This document shows, piece after piece, positions 1-8,194 of a stretch of 64,000 nt of DNA (within the stretch, counting starts at the first letter, position 1; each line of letters begins with the position of its first letter). The position numbers and the translations under genes are program-made. Origin of the DNA: Anaerozeibacter quisquiliarum (lineage in GTDB: Bacteria > Bacillota > Clostridia > Christensenellales > Aristaeellaceae). Where the stretch lies: assembly GCA_051162045.1 (NCBI GenBank), contig JBISDI010000017.1; one strand, written 5' to 3'. Under the pieces are notes generated by a model. It was not told the DNA's origin, did not search any database, and saw nothing but the letters and a program-made list of their open reading frames with translations.

Positions 1-822
1 GAATACGACTTAATCAAGGCGGAAAACGATGAATTTGTCAGAATCCTGGAAAGCCTTGGTGTGACAGTTTACCGCCCAACGCTCCTCAGCCAACAGGATG
101 TGGAAACTCTCTATGGCAGTGAGGCGTTGATTAACGGTTATTCTCAGGATTTTCCCCGGGATAACCTGATAATCATAGGAAATAATGTCATTGAAGCCAA
201 CTTGCGTACACCGCTGAGAAGAACGGATATTGAAGGGCTCCGGTCATTGCTTACGGAGAAATGTAGCGTGGCGCAGGTCAAGTGGACGGCTATGCCGCAT
301 ATGCCTTTGCTTGGCGAATATTCCAACGATTCGCCGCTGCTTGAAGGCGGCGACATCATCGTATTGGGCAAAACCATACTGGTTGGCAATTCTGCAAACG
401 CGTCGGTAGGCTCGAATGAAGCGGGCTATGAGTGGCTGAAAAACTATCTGGGTAATGAATATGACGTGGTCAGGGTTCCGCTTTGCGAAAATGTCCTGCA
501 TCTGGACTGCGCCCTATCCGTACCACGGAACGGGCTTGCGATCATATGCCCCGATGCATTCGAAGAAGGCATACCTGAAATATTGATGGATTGGGATTTG
601 ATCGAAGTCGGCATGGAAAAGCTCCAGTACCTTGTGGTAAATGGACTTCCAATCGATGAGAACACTTACGTCATGGGATATAACGAAAACGAAGACAACT
701 CCGAAATCAAGGAGGCGCTGGAGAAACGCGGTATTACGGTTTATCCGATATTCTTTGGCGCGCATAATGCGCAGGGCGGTTCTTTGCGCTGCGCTACGCA
801 GGCACTATTGCGCGAGGATTAA
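1..822 (+). CDS. Amidinotransferase / arginine-deiminase-like hydrolase, 5' truncated by window edge
   Basis: The frame is open from base 1, so the N-terminus lies outside the window; 273 residues are visible. The sequence has the layout of the guanidino-group-modifying (pentein fold) superfamily that includes glycine amidinotransferase, arginine deiminase and dimethylarginine hydrolase: FPRD then a strand with IE (about residues 51-65 of the visible part), LLEGGD (about 113-118), a HLDC motif (about 167-170) and a C-terminal GGSLRCAT holding the probable catalytic Cys (about 264). These Asp, His and Cys positions match the family catalytic triad, so a guanidine-acting enzyme is likely. The exact substrate (arginine, agmatine, methylarginine) cannot be told. 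A hairpin terminator lies 260 bp downstream. Confidence 0.8.
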   Translation, partial: EYDLIKAENDEFVRILESLGVTVYRPTLLSQQDVETLYGSEALINGYSQDFPRDNLIIIGNNVIEANLRTPLRRTDIEGLRSLLTEKCSVAQVKWTAMPHMPLLGEYSNDSPLLEGGDIIVLGKTILVGNSANASVGSNEAGYEWLKNYLGNEYDVVRVPLCENVLHLDCALSVPRNGLAIICPDAFEEGIPEILMDWDLIEVGMEKLQYLVVNGLPIDENTYVMGYNENEDNSEIKEALEKRGITVYPIFFGAHNAQGGSLRCATQALLRED

Positions 823-1083
823 CCGAGGCGTGTCGCTGCCATGGCCTGCCCCCAATTGTTGTGCCAAAACGAACGTCAGGAAATGCCGGCAATCGGCGTA
901 GGAACCCTTGCTGCTGCCCGGCTGTATCGCAACGGATTCCGGCTCGGCCATCAAGGGCGGCGAAGTCGTTTGTCCTTGATTGGGCAAAACGGCTGTGCTA
1001 CTGATATCCCCCGGATGGCGCGCATGGCGGCAGCTTGTTTGTTTTATTTCTTTTACGACCTCTTCTCTCGGAAATTCCTTCCC
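823..1083. other. Non-coding stretch with RNA-like pairing, function unknown
   Basis: No convincing gene lies here: frames that stay open lack a good ribosome binding site and recognisable domains. The stretch has several complementary segments, for example ATGCCG paired with CGGCGT near 881-899 and CCATCAAGG paired with CCTTGATTGG between about 947 and 985, and it ends in a hairpin-plus-T terminator. It may be a long 3' UTR, a degraded gene or a structured RNA. Confidence 0.3.
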
Positions 1084-1116
1084 GCCAAAGCCCATTCAGG
1101 GCTTGGCTTTTTATTT
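1084..1116 (+). terminator. Rho-independent terminator
   Basis: GCCAAAGCCC, a five-base loop, then GGGCTTGGC (one bulged A), followed directly by TTTTTATTT. It would end transcripts coming from the amidinotransferase-like gene and the stretch after it. Confidence 0.75.
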
Positions 1117-1199
1117 GCTGGCTGTTGCCGTTCATGCGATCACCTCCCCGGGCTATCCAGGCTCATTTCTTATGCCAATGATCCCCCTTTTCTATGAGC

Positions 1200-2621
1200 C
1201 TACGCATCCGGCGCAACCTCGGCATCCCGCTGCGCCGGGCCGTCGAGCAGCCGGCCGTCGACGTCGAAGCGCGAGCCGTGGCAGGGGCAGTCCCAGGTGA
1301 TATCGTCGGCGTTCCAGTTCAGGCGGCAGCCCATGTGCGTGCAGGCGGGCGAGGCCAGGTGGATGTGCCCGTTTTTGTCCCGATAGACGGCGGCGGCACG
1401 GCCCTCCCACAGCATGATGCGCGCCTCGCCCGGCGTGAGCGGGGTTTGCGACGCGTCCGGGGGAATCAGCCGGGCGGACAGGCCCTGAACCGCCGCGCCC
1501 GCGCCTTCGAGCACGCCCGGCAGCACGCCGAGCGGCGAGCGAGCCGGGTCGAACGCGCGCGCCCAGTCAGGCGGCTCGCGCCCGCGGATCAGGTCGGTCA
1601 GCGCGATCGCGGCGGCCATCGAACCCGTCATGCCCCACTTGCGAAAGCCGGTGGCCACATACAGCCCATCGGCGCCCGGCGCATAGCGTCCCGCGTAGGG
1701 CAGGTGGTCGGCGCTGACGGCGTCCTGCGCCGACCAGCGCGCCGCCACCCGCGCGCCCGGGTACAGCTGCGCGATCCACTGGTCGAGCCGCGCAAACTGC
1801 GTGCCCTCGTTGTGGCCGGTCGGCTCGTCGCCGATCAGGATGACCGTGTAGCGCCCGTACGGTCGAATCGACAGCCCGCCGGGCGCCGCGTCCAGGTGCA
1901 TGGCCTCGGGCGGCGGGACGCCCTCGATCGCGGCCGCAAAGCTGCGCGACTGGCGCAGGTGCAGGAAGTAGAGGCCCGGCGCATTGATAAACGGGTAGTT
2001 GGTCGCGACGATGATGTGCGGGGCCCTTACCTCGCCGCGGGCGGTCGCGACGCGCCCGGCCGTAACATGCAGCGCGCGGCTGTGCTCGTAGATCGTCAGG
2101 CCTTCCGCGATCGCGCGCGCGTAGCGCAGCGGGTGGAAACAGGCCTGCGCCCCGAGCCCTACCGCGCCCGCGAGCGAAAGTTTGAGTTCTGTCTCGTCGG
2201 CCCAGAACGCGTCCAGCCCCGCTTCGCGCATGGCCTCGAGCTCTTCGCGCAGCGGTTGTCCGTCCTCGAGCGCGAACAGGTAGTGGTCGCGCTGCTCCAG
2301 AGCGAAGTCGTACCGTTTGGCCAGTTGCCGATAGCGTTCGAGCGCCATGCGCTGGGCTTCGGCGTAGTGCGCCGCATGCTTCCCGAGCTTGCTGTATACG
2401 ATCTCCTGCCCGGCGCTGATCTTGCCGGTGGTGCGCGCGGTCTGACCGCCGGCGATGCGCTCGGCCTCGAGTACCACCACGCGCGCGCCCGCCTCCGACA
2501 AAAGGCGCGCGCAGTTGAGCCCGGCCAGCCCCGCGCCGATTACGCATACGTCGGCGTCCACCTTTTCTTCGAGCGCCGCGCGCGGCTCGATGGAGACCTC
2601 CTGTTCCCAGATCGACGGCAT
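1200..2621 (-). CDS. FAD-dependent oxidoreductase with C-terminal Rieske [2Fe-2S] domain
   Basis: 473 residues from an ATG at 2621, which sits nine bases after GGAGG; an ATG two codons upstream is too close to that site. The N-terminus carries a dinucleotide-binding GAGLAG motif and a following acidic residue (VLEAE), as in DadA-type amine or amino-acid oxidases. The last 50 residues are a Rieske domain: C427-x-H429 and C445-P-C-H448 are the four cluster ligands. FAD/Rieske fusions of this kind occur in Bacillota (YhfW-like), with substrates not established. It is transcribed alone, toward the amidinotransferase-like gene. The Rieske domain would pass electrons to or from the flavin; the substrate and the partner are unknown. 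Confidence 0.85.
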   Translation of the reverse strand: MPSIWEQEVSIEPRAALEEKVDADVCVIGAGLAGLNCARLLSEAGARVVVLEAERIAGGQTARTTGKISAGQEIVYSKLGKHAAHYAEAQRMALERYRQLAKRYDFALEQRDHYLFALEDGQPLREELEAMREAGLDAFWADETELKLSLAGAVGLGAQACFHPLRYARAIAEGLTIYEHSRALHVTAGRVATARGEVRAPHIIVATNYPFINAPGLYFLHLRQSRSFAAAIEGVPPPEAMHLDAAPGGLSIRPYGRYTVILIGDEPTGHNEGTQFARLDQWIAQLYPGARVAARWSAQDAVSADHLPYAGRYAPGADGLYVATGFRKWGMTGSMAAAIALTDLIRGREPPDWARAFDPARSPLGVLPGVLEGAGAAVQGLSARLIPPDASQTPLTPGEARIMLWEGRAAAVYRDKNGHIHLASPACTHMGCRLNWNADDITWDCPCHGSRFDVDGRLLDGPAQRDAEVAPDA

Positions 2622-2896
2622 GTACATCGCCCTCCCGTAGCGATAGTGTGCGGGGGGAAGGCGCGATTTATACCGTCGCGGGGATAGGGTGCCGACCGGA
2701 ACCATTTCCGCATCCATCAGGGAATGAACACAAAGGCGATCGGCCACCTTCTCCAGGGATGCGAAGATCCCGTTTTAAAGCCTTTCCTGCGGAATCGGTT
2801 GCGCAGGAATCAACTGCGGCTCACGCCATCCTTCGCCCCCTGCGCGTTGCCGGCGCTTGGCCGGCGACGCGGCCTCAATCGTCCATGAGTATTAAC

Positions 2897-2926
2897 TTGA
2901 CACCGTCCATGAGCCGGGCCTATACT
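2897..2926 (+). promoter_or_regulatory. Promoter for T-box-thrS
   Basis: TTGACA, 18-base spacer, TATACT; a near-consensus sigma-A promoter placed to start the T-box leader at about 2933. Confidence 0.75.
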
Positions 2927-2932
2927 CTGACC

Positions 2933-3159
2933 ATATCCATCCACCGGGATGACGGGGAACGATCGGGCCGGATTGCCGTGATAGAGAGAGCGCGCCGTGG
3001 CTGAAAGCGCGCTTGGCGGCGGGGCGCGTGGACCAGCCTCCGATCGGTGGCGCGTGGGCGCGATATCGCCCGCATAGAGCGGCCGCGTACGCGGTCAGTT
3101 GGGTGGAACCACGGGTAAACAAACCCGTCCCTTCGCGAGGGGCGGGTCATTTTCTTTTT
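2933..3159 (+). promoter_or_regulatory. T-box riboswitch (threonine), leader of thrS
   Basis: Classical T-box layout: a stem I with AGAGAG and GGCTGAAAG apical elements (about 2985-3010), a probable ACC (Thr) specifier at about 3030, the T-box sequence TGGGTGGAACCACGGG at 3100-3115 and a competing terminator at 3123-3159. Uncharged tRNA-Thr would bind the specifier and the antiterminator bulge and allow read-through into thrS. Confidence 0.9.
3123..3159 (+). terminator. T-box-controlled terminator before thrS
   Basis: ACCCGTCCCT, loop, AGGGGCGGGT, then CATTTTCTTTTT. Its 5' arm lies immediately after the T-box sequence, giving the usual terminator/antiterminator switch. Confidence 0.85.
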
Positions 3160-3175
3160 GGGGAGGATGGTTCAC

Positions 3176-5077
3176 ATGATGCTTACGGTCAACGGCGAGG
3201 CACGCGAGTTTCGGGACGGCATGAACGCGCTGGACATCGCGGGCGAGATGCAGGGCGATTTGAAGAAGAAGGCGCTGATCGCGCGGCTGGACGGCGAGGT
3301 GATCTCGCTGGTTGCGCCGATTGCGGGCGGCAAGGAACTGGAAATCCTGGGCTTTGAGGACGCGGCGGGGCGGCACGCGCTCAGGCACACCGCCAGCCAC
3401 GTGCTGGCGCAGGCGGTGCTGCGCCTGAACCCGAAGGCGAAGCTTGCGATCGGCCCGGCGATCGACAACGGGTTCTACTACGACTTCGACGTGGAAGAGC
3501 CGTTCACGCCCGACTTCCTGGCCGCGGTCGAGAAGGAAATGCAGAAGATCGTCAAGAAGAACGACCGGCTCGAGCGCTTCGAGCTGCCGCGCGGGGAGGC
3601 CATCGACTTCGTCGAGCAGCAGGGCCAGCCCTACAAGGCCGAGCTGATCCGCGACCTGCCCAGCGACGCGGTGATCTCGTTCTACAGACAGGGCGAGTTC
3701 ACCGACCTGTGCGCGGGGCCGCACCTGCCCTCGACCGGCAAGGTCAAGGCGTTCAAACTCTTGAGCATCGCGGGCGCCTATTGGCGCGGCGACGAGAAGA
3801 ACAAGATGCTGCAGCGCATCTACGGCACCGCCTTTTTTGACAAGGAGGAGCTCGACGAGTACCTTCGGCGGATGGAGGAGGCCAAGAAGCGCGACCACAG
3901 GCGGCTTGGGCGCGAGCTCGACCTGTTCGCCATATTCGACGAGGGCCCGGGCTTCCCGTTCTTTTTCCCGAAGGGCATGGTGCTCAGAAACGAGCTGGAG
4001 AAGTACTGGCGCGAGCTGCACGCCGAGCACGGCTATGTGGAGTGCCGCACGCCCATCATGCTGAACCAGCACCTGTGGGAGGAGTCGGGCCACTGGGACC
4101 ACTACAAGGAGAACATCTACTCGACCAAGATCGACGATCAGACCTATTGCCTGAAGCCCATGAACTGTCCCGGCGGGATCCTGGTCTACAAGCGCAAGAC
4201 CTGGAGCTACCGCGAGCTGCCGCTGCGCATGGGGGAGCTGGGCATCGTGCACCGCCACGAGCTGTCGGGCGCGATGCACGGGCTGATGCGGGTGCGCTGC
4301 TTCACGCAGGACGACGCGCACCTGTTCATCACGCCCGAGATGATTAAAGACGAGGTCATCGGCGTGCACAGGATGGACGACCTGGTCTACAACCTGTTCG
4401 GGTTCAAGTACCGCGTGGAGCTGTCCACCCGGCCCGAGAACTCGATGGGCACCGACGAGATGTGGGAAGCGGCGACCGCGGGCCTCAAGGGCGCGCTTGA
4501 CGAGTTGGGCGTGCCTTACACGATCAACGAGGGCGACGGCGCGTTTTACGGGCCCAAGATCGACTACCACCTCGAAGACTCGATCGGGCGCACCTGGCAG
4601 TGCGGCACGATCCAGCTCGACATGAACATGCCCGAGCGCTTTGACATGAGCTACGTCGGCCCCGACGGCGAGAAGCACCGCCCGGTGATGCTGCACCGCA
4701 CGATCTACGGCTCGATCGAGCGCTTCATCGGCATCCTGACCGAGCACTTCGCCGGCGCGTTCCCGCTGTGGCTGAGCCCGGTGCAGGCGAGGATCATGAC
4801 GATCACAAACCGCGCCGACGACGCGGCCCGCGCGCTCGAGGCACGGCTCACCGCCGAGGGCATGCGGGTGGAACTGGATTTGCGCAACGAGAAGATCGGC
4901 TTCAAGATCCGTGAGGCGCAAATGCAGAAGACGCCCTATATGCTGGTGTTGGGCGACAAGGAGGCCGAGCAGGGCGCTTGCGCGGTGCGCTCGCGCAAGG
5001 AAGGCGACCTGGGCGTGATGGCGGTCGAGGACTTGGTCCGGAAGCTGCGCGCGGAGATTGATACCAAGGCACTCTAG
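3176..5077 (+). CDS. thrS: Threonine-tRNA ligase
   Basis: 633 residues; ATG at 3176 chosen because GGGGAGG ends nine bases before it. Order of domains: TGS domain (about 1-62), second additional (editing) domain with H71-x3-H75 in RHTASH, then the class II catalytic core with MNCPGG (zinc Cys), RHELSGAMHG and HRTIYGSIERFIG, and the C-terminal anticodon-binding domain. It charges tRNA-Thr in the cytosol and its supply is controlled by the threonine T-box upstream. The stop codon TAG is also the first bases of the CTAG end of a MITE-like repeat. Confidence 0.98.
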   Translation: MMLTVNGEAREFRDGMNALDIAGEMQGDLKKKALIARLDGEVISLVAPIAGGKELEILGFEDAAGRHALRHTASHVLAQAVLRLNPKAKLAIGPAIDNGFYYDFDVEEPFTPDFLAAVEKEMQKIVKKNDRLERFELPRGEAIDFVEQQGQPYKAELIRDLPSDAVISFYRQGEFTDLCAGPHLPSTGKVKAFKLLSIAGAYWRGDEKNKMLQRIYGTAFFDKEELDEYLRRMEEAKKRDHRRLGRELDLFAIFDEGPGFPFFFPKGMVLRNELEKYWRELHAEHGYVECRTPIMLNQHLWEESGHWDHYKENIYSTKIDDQTYCLKPMNCPGGILVYKRKTWSYRELPLRMGELGIVHRHELSGAMHGLMRVRCFTQDDAHLFITPEMIKDEVIGVHRMDDLVYNLFGFKYRVELSTRPENSMGTDEMWEAATAGLKGALDELGVPYTINEGDGAFYGPKIDYHLEDSIGRTWQCGTIQLDMNMPERFDMSYVGPDGEKHRPVMLHRTIYGSIERFIGILTEHFAGAFPLWLSPVQARIMTITNRADDAARALEARLTAEGMRVELDLRNEKIGFKIREAQMQKTPYMLVLGDKEAEQGACAVRSRKEGDLGVMAVEDLVRKLRAEIDTKAL

Positions 5078-5239
5078 GTAAGCGCCGATCAAATCCCACG
5101 CGCGATGGCGGCTGCCTTTTCGCCATCTCGCGCCCGCAAAATCCTCGACGTAGCAGCGCTACGTCGAGGATTTTGCGAGCACGATCTGACGAAAATTCAA
5201 CTCGCCATCGCACGCGCGCTTTAATCAGCGATTACCTAG
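5074..5239. repeat. MITE-like element, copy 1 (about 166 bp)
   Basis: Bounded by CTAG on both sides, with imperfect inverted ends GGTAAGCGCCGATCAAA and TTTAATCAGCGATTACC. About 95% of its length is shared with the copy at 17771-17937. The interior holds a perfect 20-bp-arm hairpin (about 5128-5172, CGCAAAATCC..GGATTTTGCG). There is no coding capacity. CTAG at each end could be a target duplication of an IS5-type transposition event; that is inference. The left CTAG provides the thrS stop. Confidence 0.8.
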
Positions 5240-5341
5240 CATCCAAAGTCATCTTAAATAACCCCCGGCGATATTCCCGTCGAACGATAATTCGCCCGGC
5301 CCCCCCTGCATATAACCAATCCATGCGAGGGGGGCCGTTTT

Positions 5342-6193
5342 ATGCGCGGATGGATTCGGACAAGCCTTGTGGCGGTGCTGTTGATGGCGGTGGGCATGGC
5401 GGGGGTTGGCGCGGGCGAAAAGACCGGAGCGGCCGGTGCAACCGGCGCGACCAGTGCAACTGGCGCGACCGGCGCGGTCGGGTGCACGGTGCGGCTGAAG
5501 CTTACCGCCGAGGCGGCGTTTGACGAGCCGCTGTCGCGCTGGCTTTCCGAGGTCGCGGGCATGGTGCGGCTGACGGTGCGCTCGGCGCGCTTTCCGGACG
5601 CGCGCTTGGCGGTGCTGTCACTGACGATGGGCGAGGTGCGCGCATTCGACCTGTCGCTTAGCAGCGAGCGGGGAGTGCTTACGCTGGACGGCTCGCTGCT
5701 CGATCAGCCGGCGAGGCTTTCGCCGCTCACCGATGTGACCGGTGCGGCCGACTGGGCGCAGGCGCTGTTGGGCGCCGCGGAATCGGTTGCGGCGATGCCC
5801 TCGCTGGGGCGTCAGGTCGCGTTGTCGGGCGAAGGGCTGGCGCGGGTACTCAAGCTGGCCGCCGTGCGGCTGCGCGCCTGGGCGGCGACCGCGCGCGCCA
5901 CGGCGGGCCAGGCGTGCGAGTCGTGCGGGGCATGCGCGGTGTGCAAGCGGGTCGACGTGTCGGAGGCCGTCGCGCTGGTCGCGGACGCGCTGGCCGAGCG
6001 GTTCGATATGGTGGTGGATCAAAACGTGTTGGTGATCGAGGTCGTGCCGTTCGAACTGGCGGAACAGCCCGCGGCTGTGCGGCCGGCCGAACCGGCGCCC
6101 GACGACCTCAACGTGCGGCTGGTCAAGGATGGGCTGTGGGCGATCGCGCGGGCGATTGCGGGCAACGACGCGTCGGCCTGCAGGTCGCAATGA
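5342..6193 (+). CDS. Secreted protein of unknown function with short Gly-Ala-Thr repeat
   Basis: 283 residues, ATG at 5342 after a GAGGGGGG site. Residues 1-25 form a signal peptide (basic start, hydrophobic core, cleavage near GVGAG). It is followed by a low-complexity GATGATSATGATGAVG stretch (about 32-47) that looks collagen-like only at the Gly-x-Thr level. The rest is an alanine-rich alpha/beta region with a cysteine cluster CESCGACAVC (about 195-204) that could bind metal or form disulfides. I do not recognise a family. It ends exactly at the first base of a 57-bp perfect palindrome. Confidence 0.6.
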   Translation: MRGWIRTSLVAVLLMAVGMAGVGAGEKTGAAGATGATSATGATGAVGCTVRLKLTAEAAFDEPLSRWLSEVAGMVRLTVRSARFPDARLAVLSLTMGEVRAFDLSLSSERGVLTLDGSLLDQPARLSPLTDVTGAADWAQALLGAAESVAAMPSLGRQVALSGEGLARVLKLAAVRLRAWAATARATAGQACESCGACAVCKRVDVSEAVALVADALAERFDMVVDQNVLVIEVVPFELAEQPAAVRPAEPAPDDLNVRLVKDGLWAIARAIAGNDASACRSQ

Positions 6194-6247
6194 AATTCGC
6201 CGCGGCACATAGGGGGAGCCTCCCCCTATGTGCCGCGGCGAATTTCA
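6191..6247. repeat. 57-bp perfect palindrome between convergent genes
   Basis: Two 28-base arms (TGAAATTCGCCGCGGC... and its exact reverse complement) around a single C at 6219. The TGA stop of the preceding gene is the first three bases. It sits between two convergent genes, so it probably acts as a bidirectional transcript end, although neither side has a T-tract. Confidence 0.85.
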
Positions 6248-6278
6248 CATCGGCGTAGACGATATTTCATGCGCCCCA

Positions 6279-6785
6279 TCAGGAGCGCGGCGGCCTCATC
6301 GACGGCGGCAACCTGCGCATCAGCAGCTGAGCGACCGAGCCGGTGACCGCGCCCATGATGCCGCCGACGACGATCAGGTAGGACATGGGCAGCAGCAGGT
6401 TGGTCCCGAGCATGGCCATGGCCACGGCCAGCTGGCCCACGTTGTGCAGCACCCCGCCCACCACGCCCACCCCGATGGGGCTGATGTCCTTGACGCGGTG
6501 CAGCAGCGCCATGCCGACCAAGCTGAGCAAGCCGCCTGCCAGGCTGTACAGCGTGGCGGGACCCAGGCCCGCGAATGTCACGCCCGACAGCAGCACCTTT
6601 GCGCCCATCAGCAAGAAGGAGTTGGGCACGCCCAGCCAATAGAGCGCGATCAGCAGCACGCTGTTGGACAGGCCCAGCTTGATGCCCGGCACCCCGGTAG
6701 GGATCATGTGCTCGATATAACCGGTGATCATCATCACCGCGACCAACAGCGCCGACAGCGCCAATCCCTTCGTGTTTAGCTTCAT
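6279..6785 (-). CDS. Gx transporter family / heptaprenyl diphosphate synthase component I-like membrane protein
   Basis: 168 residues with about five hydrophobic segments and the family landmark IEHMIPTGVPGIKLGLSN near residues 23-41, which marks the Gx (Hpre_diP_synt_I) membrane family. Members sit beside prenyl-diphosphate synthase or quinone genes and are thought to be S-component-like transporters; the ligand is not proven. Its ATG overlaps the stop of the NusG-domain-II gene by four bases (ATGA), so the two are translationally coupled and probably act together. Confidence 0.85.
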   Translation of the reverse strand: MKLNTKGLALSALLVAVMMITGYIEHMIPTGVPGIKLGLSNSVLLIALYWLGVPNSFLLMGAKVLLSGVTFAGLGPATLYSLAGGLLSLVGMALLHRVKDISPIGVGVVGGVLHNVGQLAVAMAMLGTNLLLPMSYLIVVGGIMGAVTGSVAQLLMRRLPPSMRPPRS

Positions 6786-7345
6786 GCGCCCATGTCCTCG
6801 TAGGCCGCCTGCGCCTCCTCGGGCGTGAGCAGCTCCAGCACCACCTTGTTGGGCAGACAGATCACCATGTTGCCGAGGATGCGCATGTCCTTATTGTCCG
6901 TCGTGACCTCTCCCTGCTGCACGCAGTCCTGGTTGTCGCAGGTGGACGAGTGCATCGATACGCGGCCCGGGCCGATCGAGACGACGTTCTCCTGCCCGCC
7001 CGGCTGGCGGACGTCGTAGGTAGTATCTTCGATCAGCGGCAAGAGCGCGACGACCCGGCCGTTCGCGGTGATGCGCACGTAGGCCTCGGCCGGGCGCAGC
7101 GTGGGCCGCGGGGCCGGGGTGGGGGACAGGATCATCGAAGACAACGTCGGCCCCGGCGTCGGCCCCGGCGCGGGTTCCGATGCGGGCGTCGGCGCGGGTT
7201 CGGCGGTGGGCTGGGCGGTCGCCGCAGGCAACGGAGCGCCGCCGAACATCTTCGCCAGCATCCCCCGCCCCTGCGGCGCCGCCACAAACAATGCCACCGC
7301 CGCCGCCAACACCAACACGATGATCCAAGCATCCCGTCGCTTCAT
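6782..7345 (-). CDS. NusG domain II-containing secreted/anchored protein
   Basis: 187 residues. A single N-terminal membrane segment (about 7-26) is followed by a Pro/Ala/Thr-rich linker (about 40-80) and a C-terminal NusG-II domain with YDVRQPGGQENVV and SSTCDNQDCVQQGEV (two cysteines that could pair). This family is nearly always next to a Gx protein, as here, in anaerobic Bacillota and is often near flavin or electron-transfer genes. The domain probably sits outside the membrane on the linker. Promoter found just upstream. Confidence 0.88.
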   Translation of the reverse strand: MKRRDAWIIVLVLAAAVALFVAAPQGRGMLAKMFGGAPLPAATAQPTAEPAPTPASEPAPGPTPGPTLSSMILSPTPAPRPTLRPAEAYVRITANGRVVALLPLIEDTTYDVRQPGGQENVVSIGPGRVSMHSSTCDNQDCVQQGEVTTDNKDMRILGNMVICLPNKVVLELLTPEEAQAAYEDMGA

Positions 7346-7383
7346 GAAAATGCGTCCTCCAAAGCAAAAACACTGTCCCGCAA

Positions 7384-7412
7384 ATTATGGCGCATTGTGA
7401 TGAATTCGTCAA
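7384..7412 (-). promoter_or_regulatory. Promoter for NusG-II/Gx operon
   Basis: On the minus strand TTGACG (7412-7407), 17-base spacer, CATAAT (7389-7384), 38 bp before the NusG-II start. Confidence 0.65.
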
Positions 7413-7429
7413 GCGCAGTCGTGTTAGCG

Positions 7430-8190
7430 TTGGCCGGTAAAAAAGTGCCCGGCCCAAAAGCCGGACGATTTGCCATCCCTGTCCCCATAAGGCGGAAAGA
7501 CGCCGTGGGCAGGAACCGGAAAGCGCCCTGCGGGGGCCACCACCCCGCCTGCGGGCACCCCTCCCGGGAGGGGAATAGGAAGGTAGCCATTCCCCTCCTC
7601 GGAGGGGTGGCGCGAAGCGACGGGGTGGTGAGCCTGATGGCAGAACACGAGAAGCGGGTACGGGGGCTTGGGGGTACGCCCTGCGGGGTTACGCCCTGCG
7701 GGGGCCACCACCCCGCCTGCGGGCACCCCTCCTGGGAGGGGAATGGGAAGGGCCGCCCGCACGGCAAGTCGCGCGACAAGCCCAAGCGACCTCAGATTAC
7801 CTGGCGAGCGCGAAGCGCCTCGCCGTCCGTTCTTTCATCCCGTCGTTCCCCGCGTCCCCACCCCGGGGAACGGGGGGCCGCAGCCCCCGCCACAACGCGC
7901 CCACGGGCATGTACCGGGGGCGTGAATGCGATTGCGACCAAGGGAGGCCGCAGCCGACCGACTCGCAATCGCTTCCCGTCCGCCTGCCGCCCGGGAGGGC
8001 CCGCAGGCCCGAGAGGCAGGCGGCCCCGTCCCCCTCGTTCCCCCGCCTGCCGCCCGGAATTGCCCGCAGGCGATTCAGGCAGGCGGCCCCGTTCCCCCGT
8101 CACCCAACGGACTCGAAAGATTTCCGCCCGGCCGACCGGAAGCCCGCGAAGCGGGCAAACGGGCGACCGGGCGGAAAGATTTCGAGTCCC
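7430..8190. repeat. GC-rich intergenic palindrome/repeat tract
   Basis: About 760 bp without a credible gene. Contents: unit A twice (7525-7584 and 7693-7752, two differences in 60 bases) containing GCCCTGCGGG..CCCGCCTGCGGGC and CCCCTCCCGGGAGGGG palindromes; unit B twice (about 7980-8034 and 8042-8100) built from CCGCCTGCCGCCCGG..GCCCGCAGGC; a 10-bp inverted repeat GCGATTGCGA (about 7928 and 7963); and a long hairpin at 8109-8189. The units resemble REP-type extragenic palindromes. Frames that stay open across it are translations of the repeat. Confidence 0.7.
8109..8189. repeat. Long imperfect inverted repeat after the flavodoxin-like gene
   Basis: GGACTCGAAAGATTTCCGCCCGG on the left pairs with CCGGGCGGAA..TTCGAGTCC on the right, around an inner AGCCCGCGAAGCGGGC hairpin. 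It lies just past the 3' end of the minus-strand gene at 8195 and may end or protect that transcript. Confidence 0.6.
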
Positions 8191-8194
8191 GGCG

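Noticed and set aside
841..1197. Open frames on both strands after the amidinotransferase-like gene
   Set aside because: No ribosome binding site, atypical composition and the frame crosses a clear terminator.
1194..2687. Plus-strand 497-codon frame opposite the FAD/Rieske gene
   Set aside because: Arg/Ala/Gly-rich shadow of the real minus-strand gene; same holds for many long frames opposite real genes.
7525..7752. CRISPR-like direct repeats
   Set aside because: Only two copies of each unit, units are internally palindromic and 60 bp long, and there are no cas genes.
7342..7785. Long open frames in the GC-rich tract
   Set aside because: They translate palindromic repeats and have no start signals; the same peptide patterns repeat with the DNA units.
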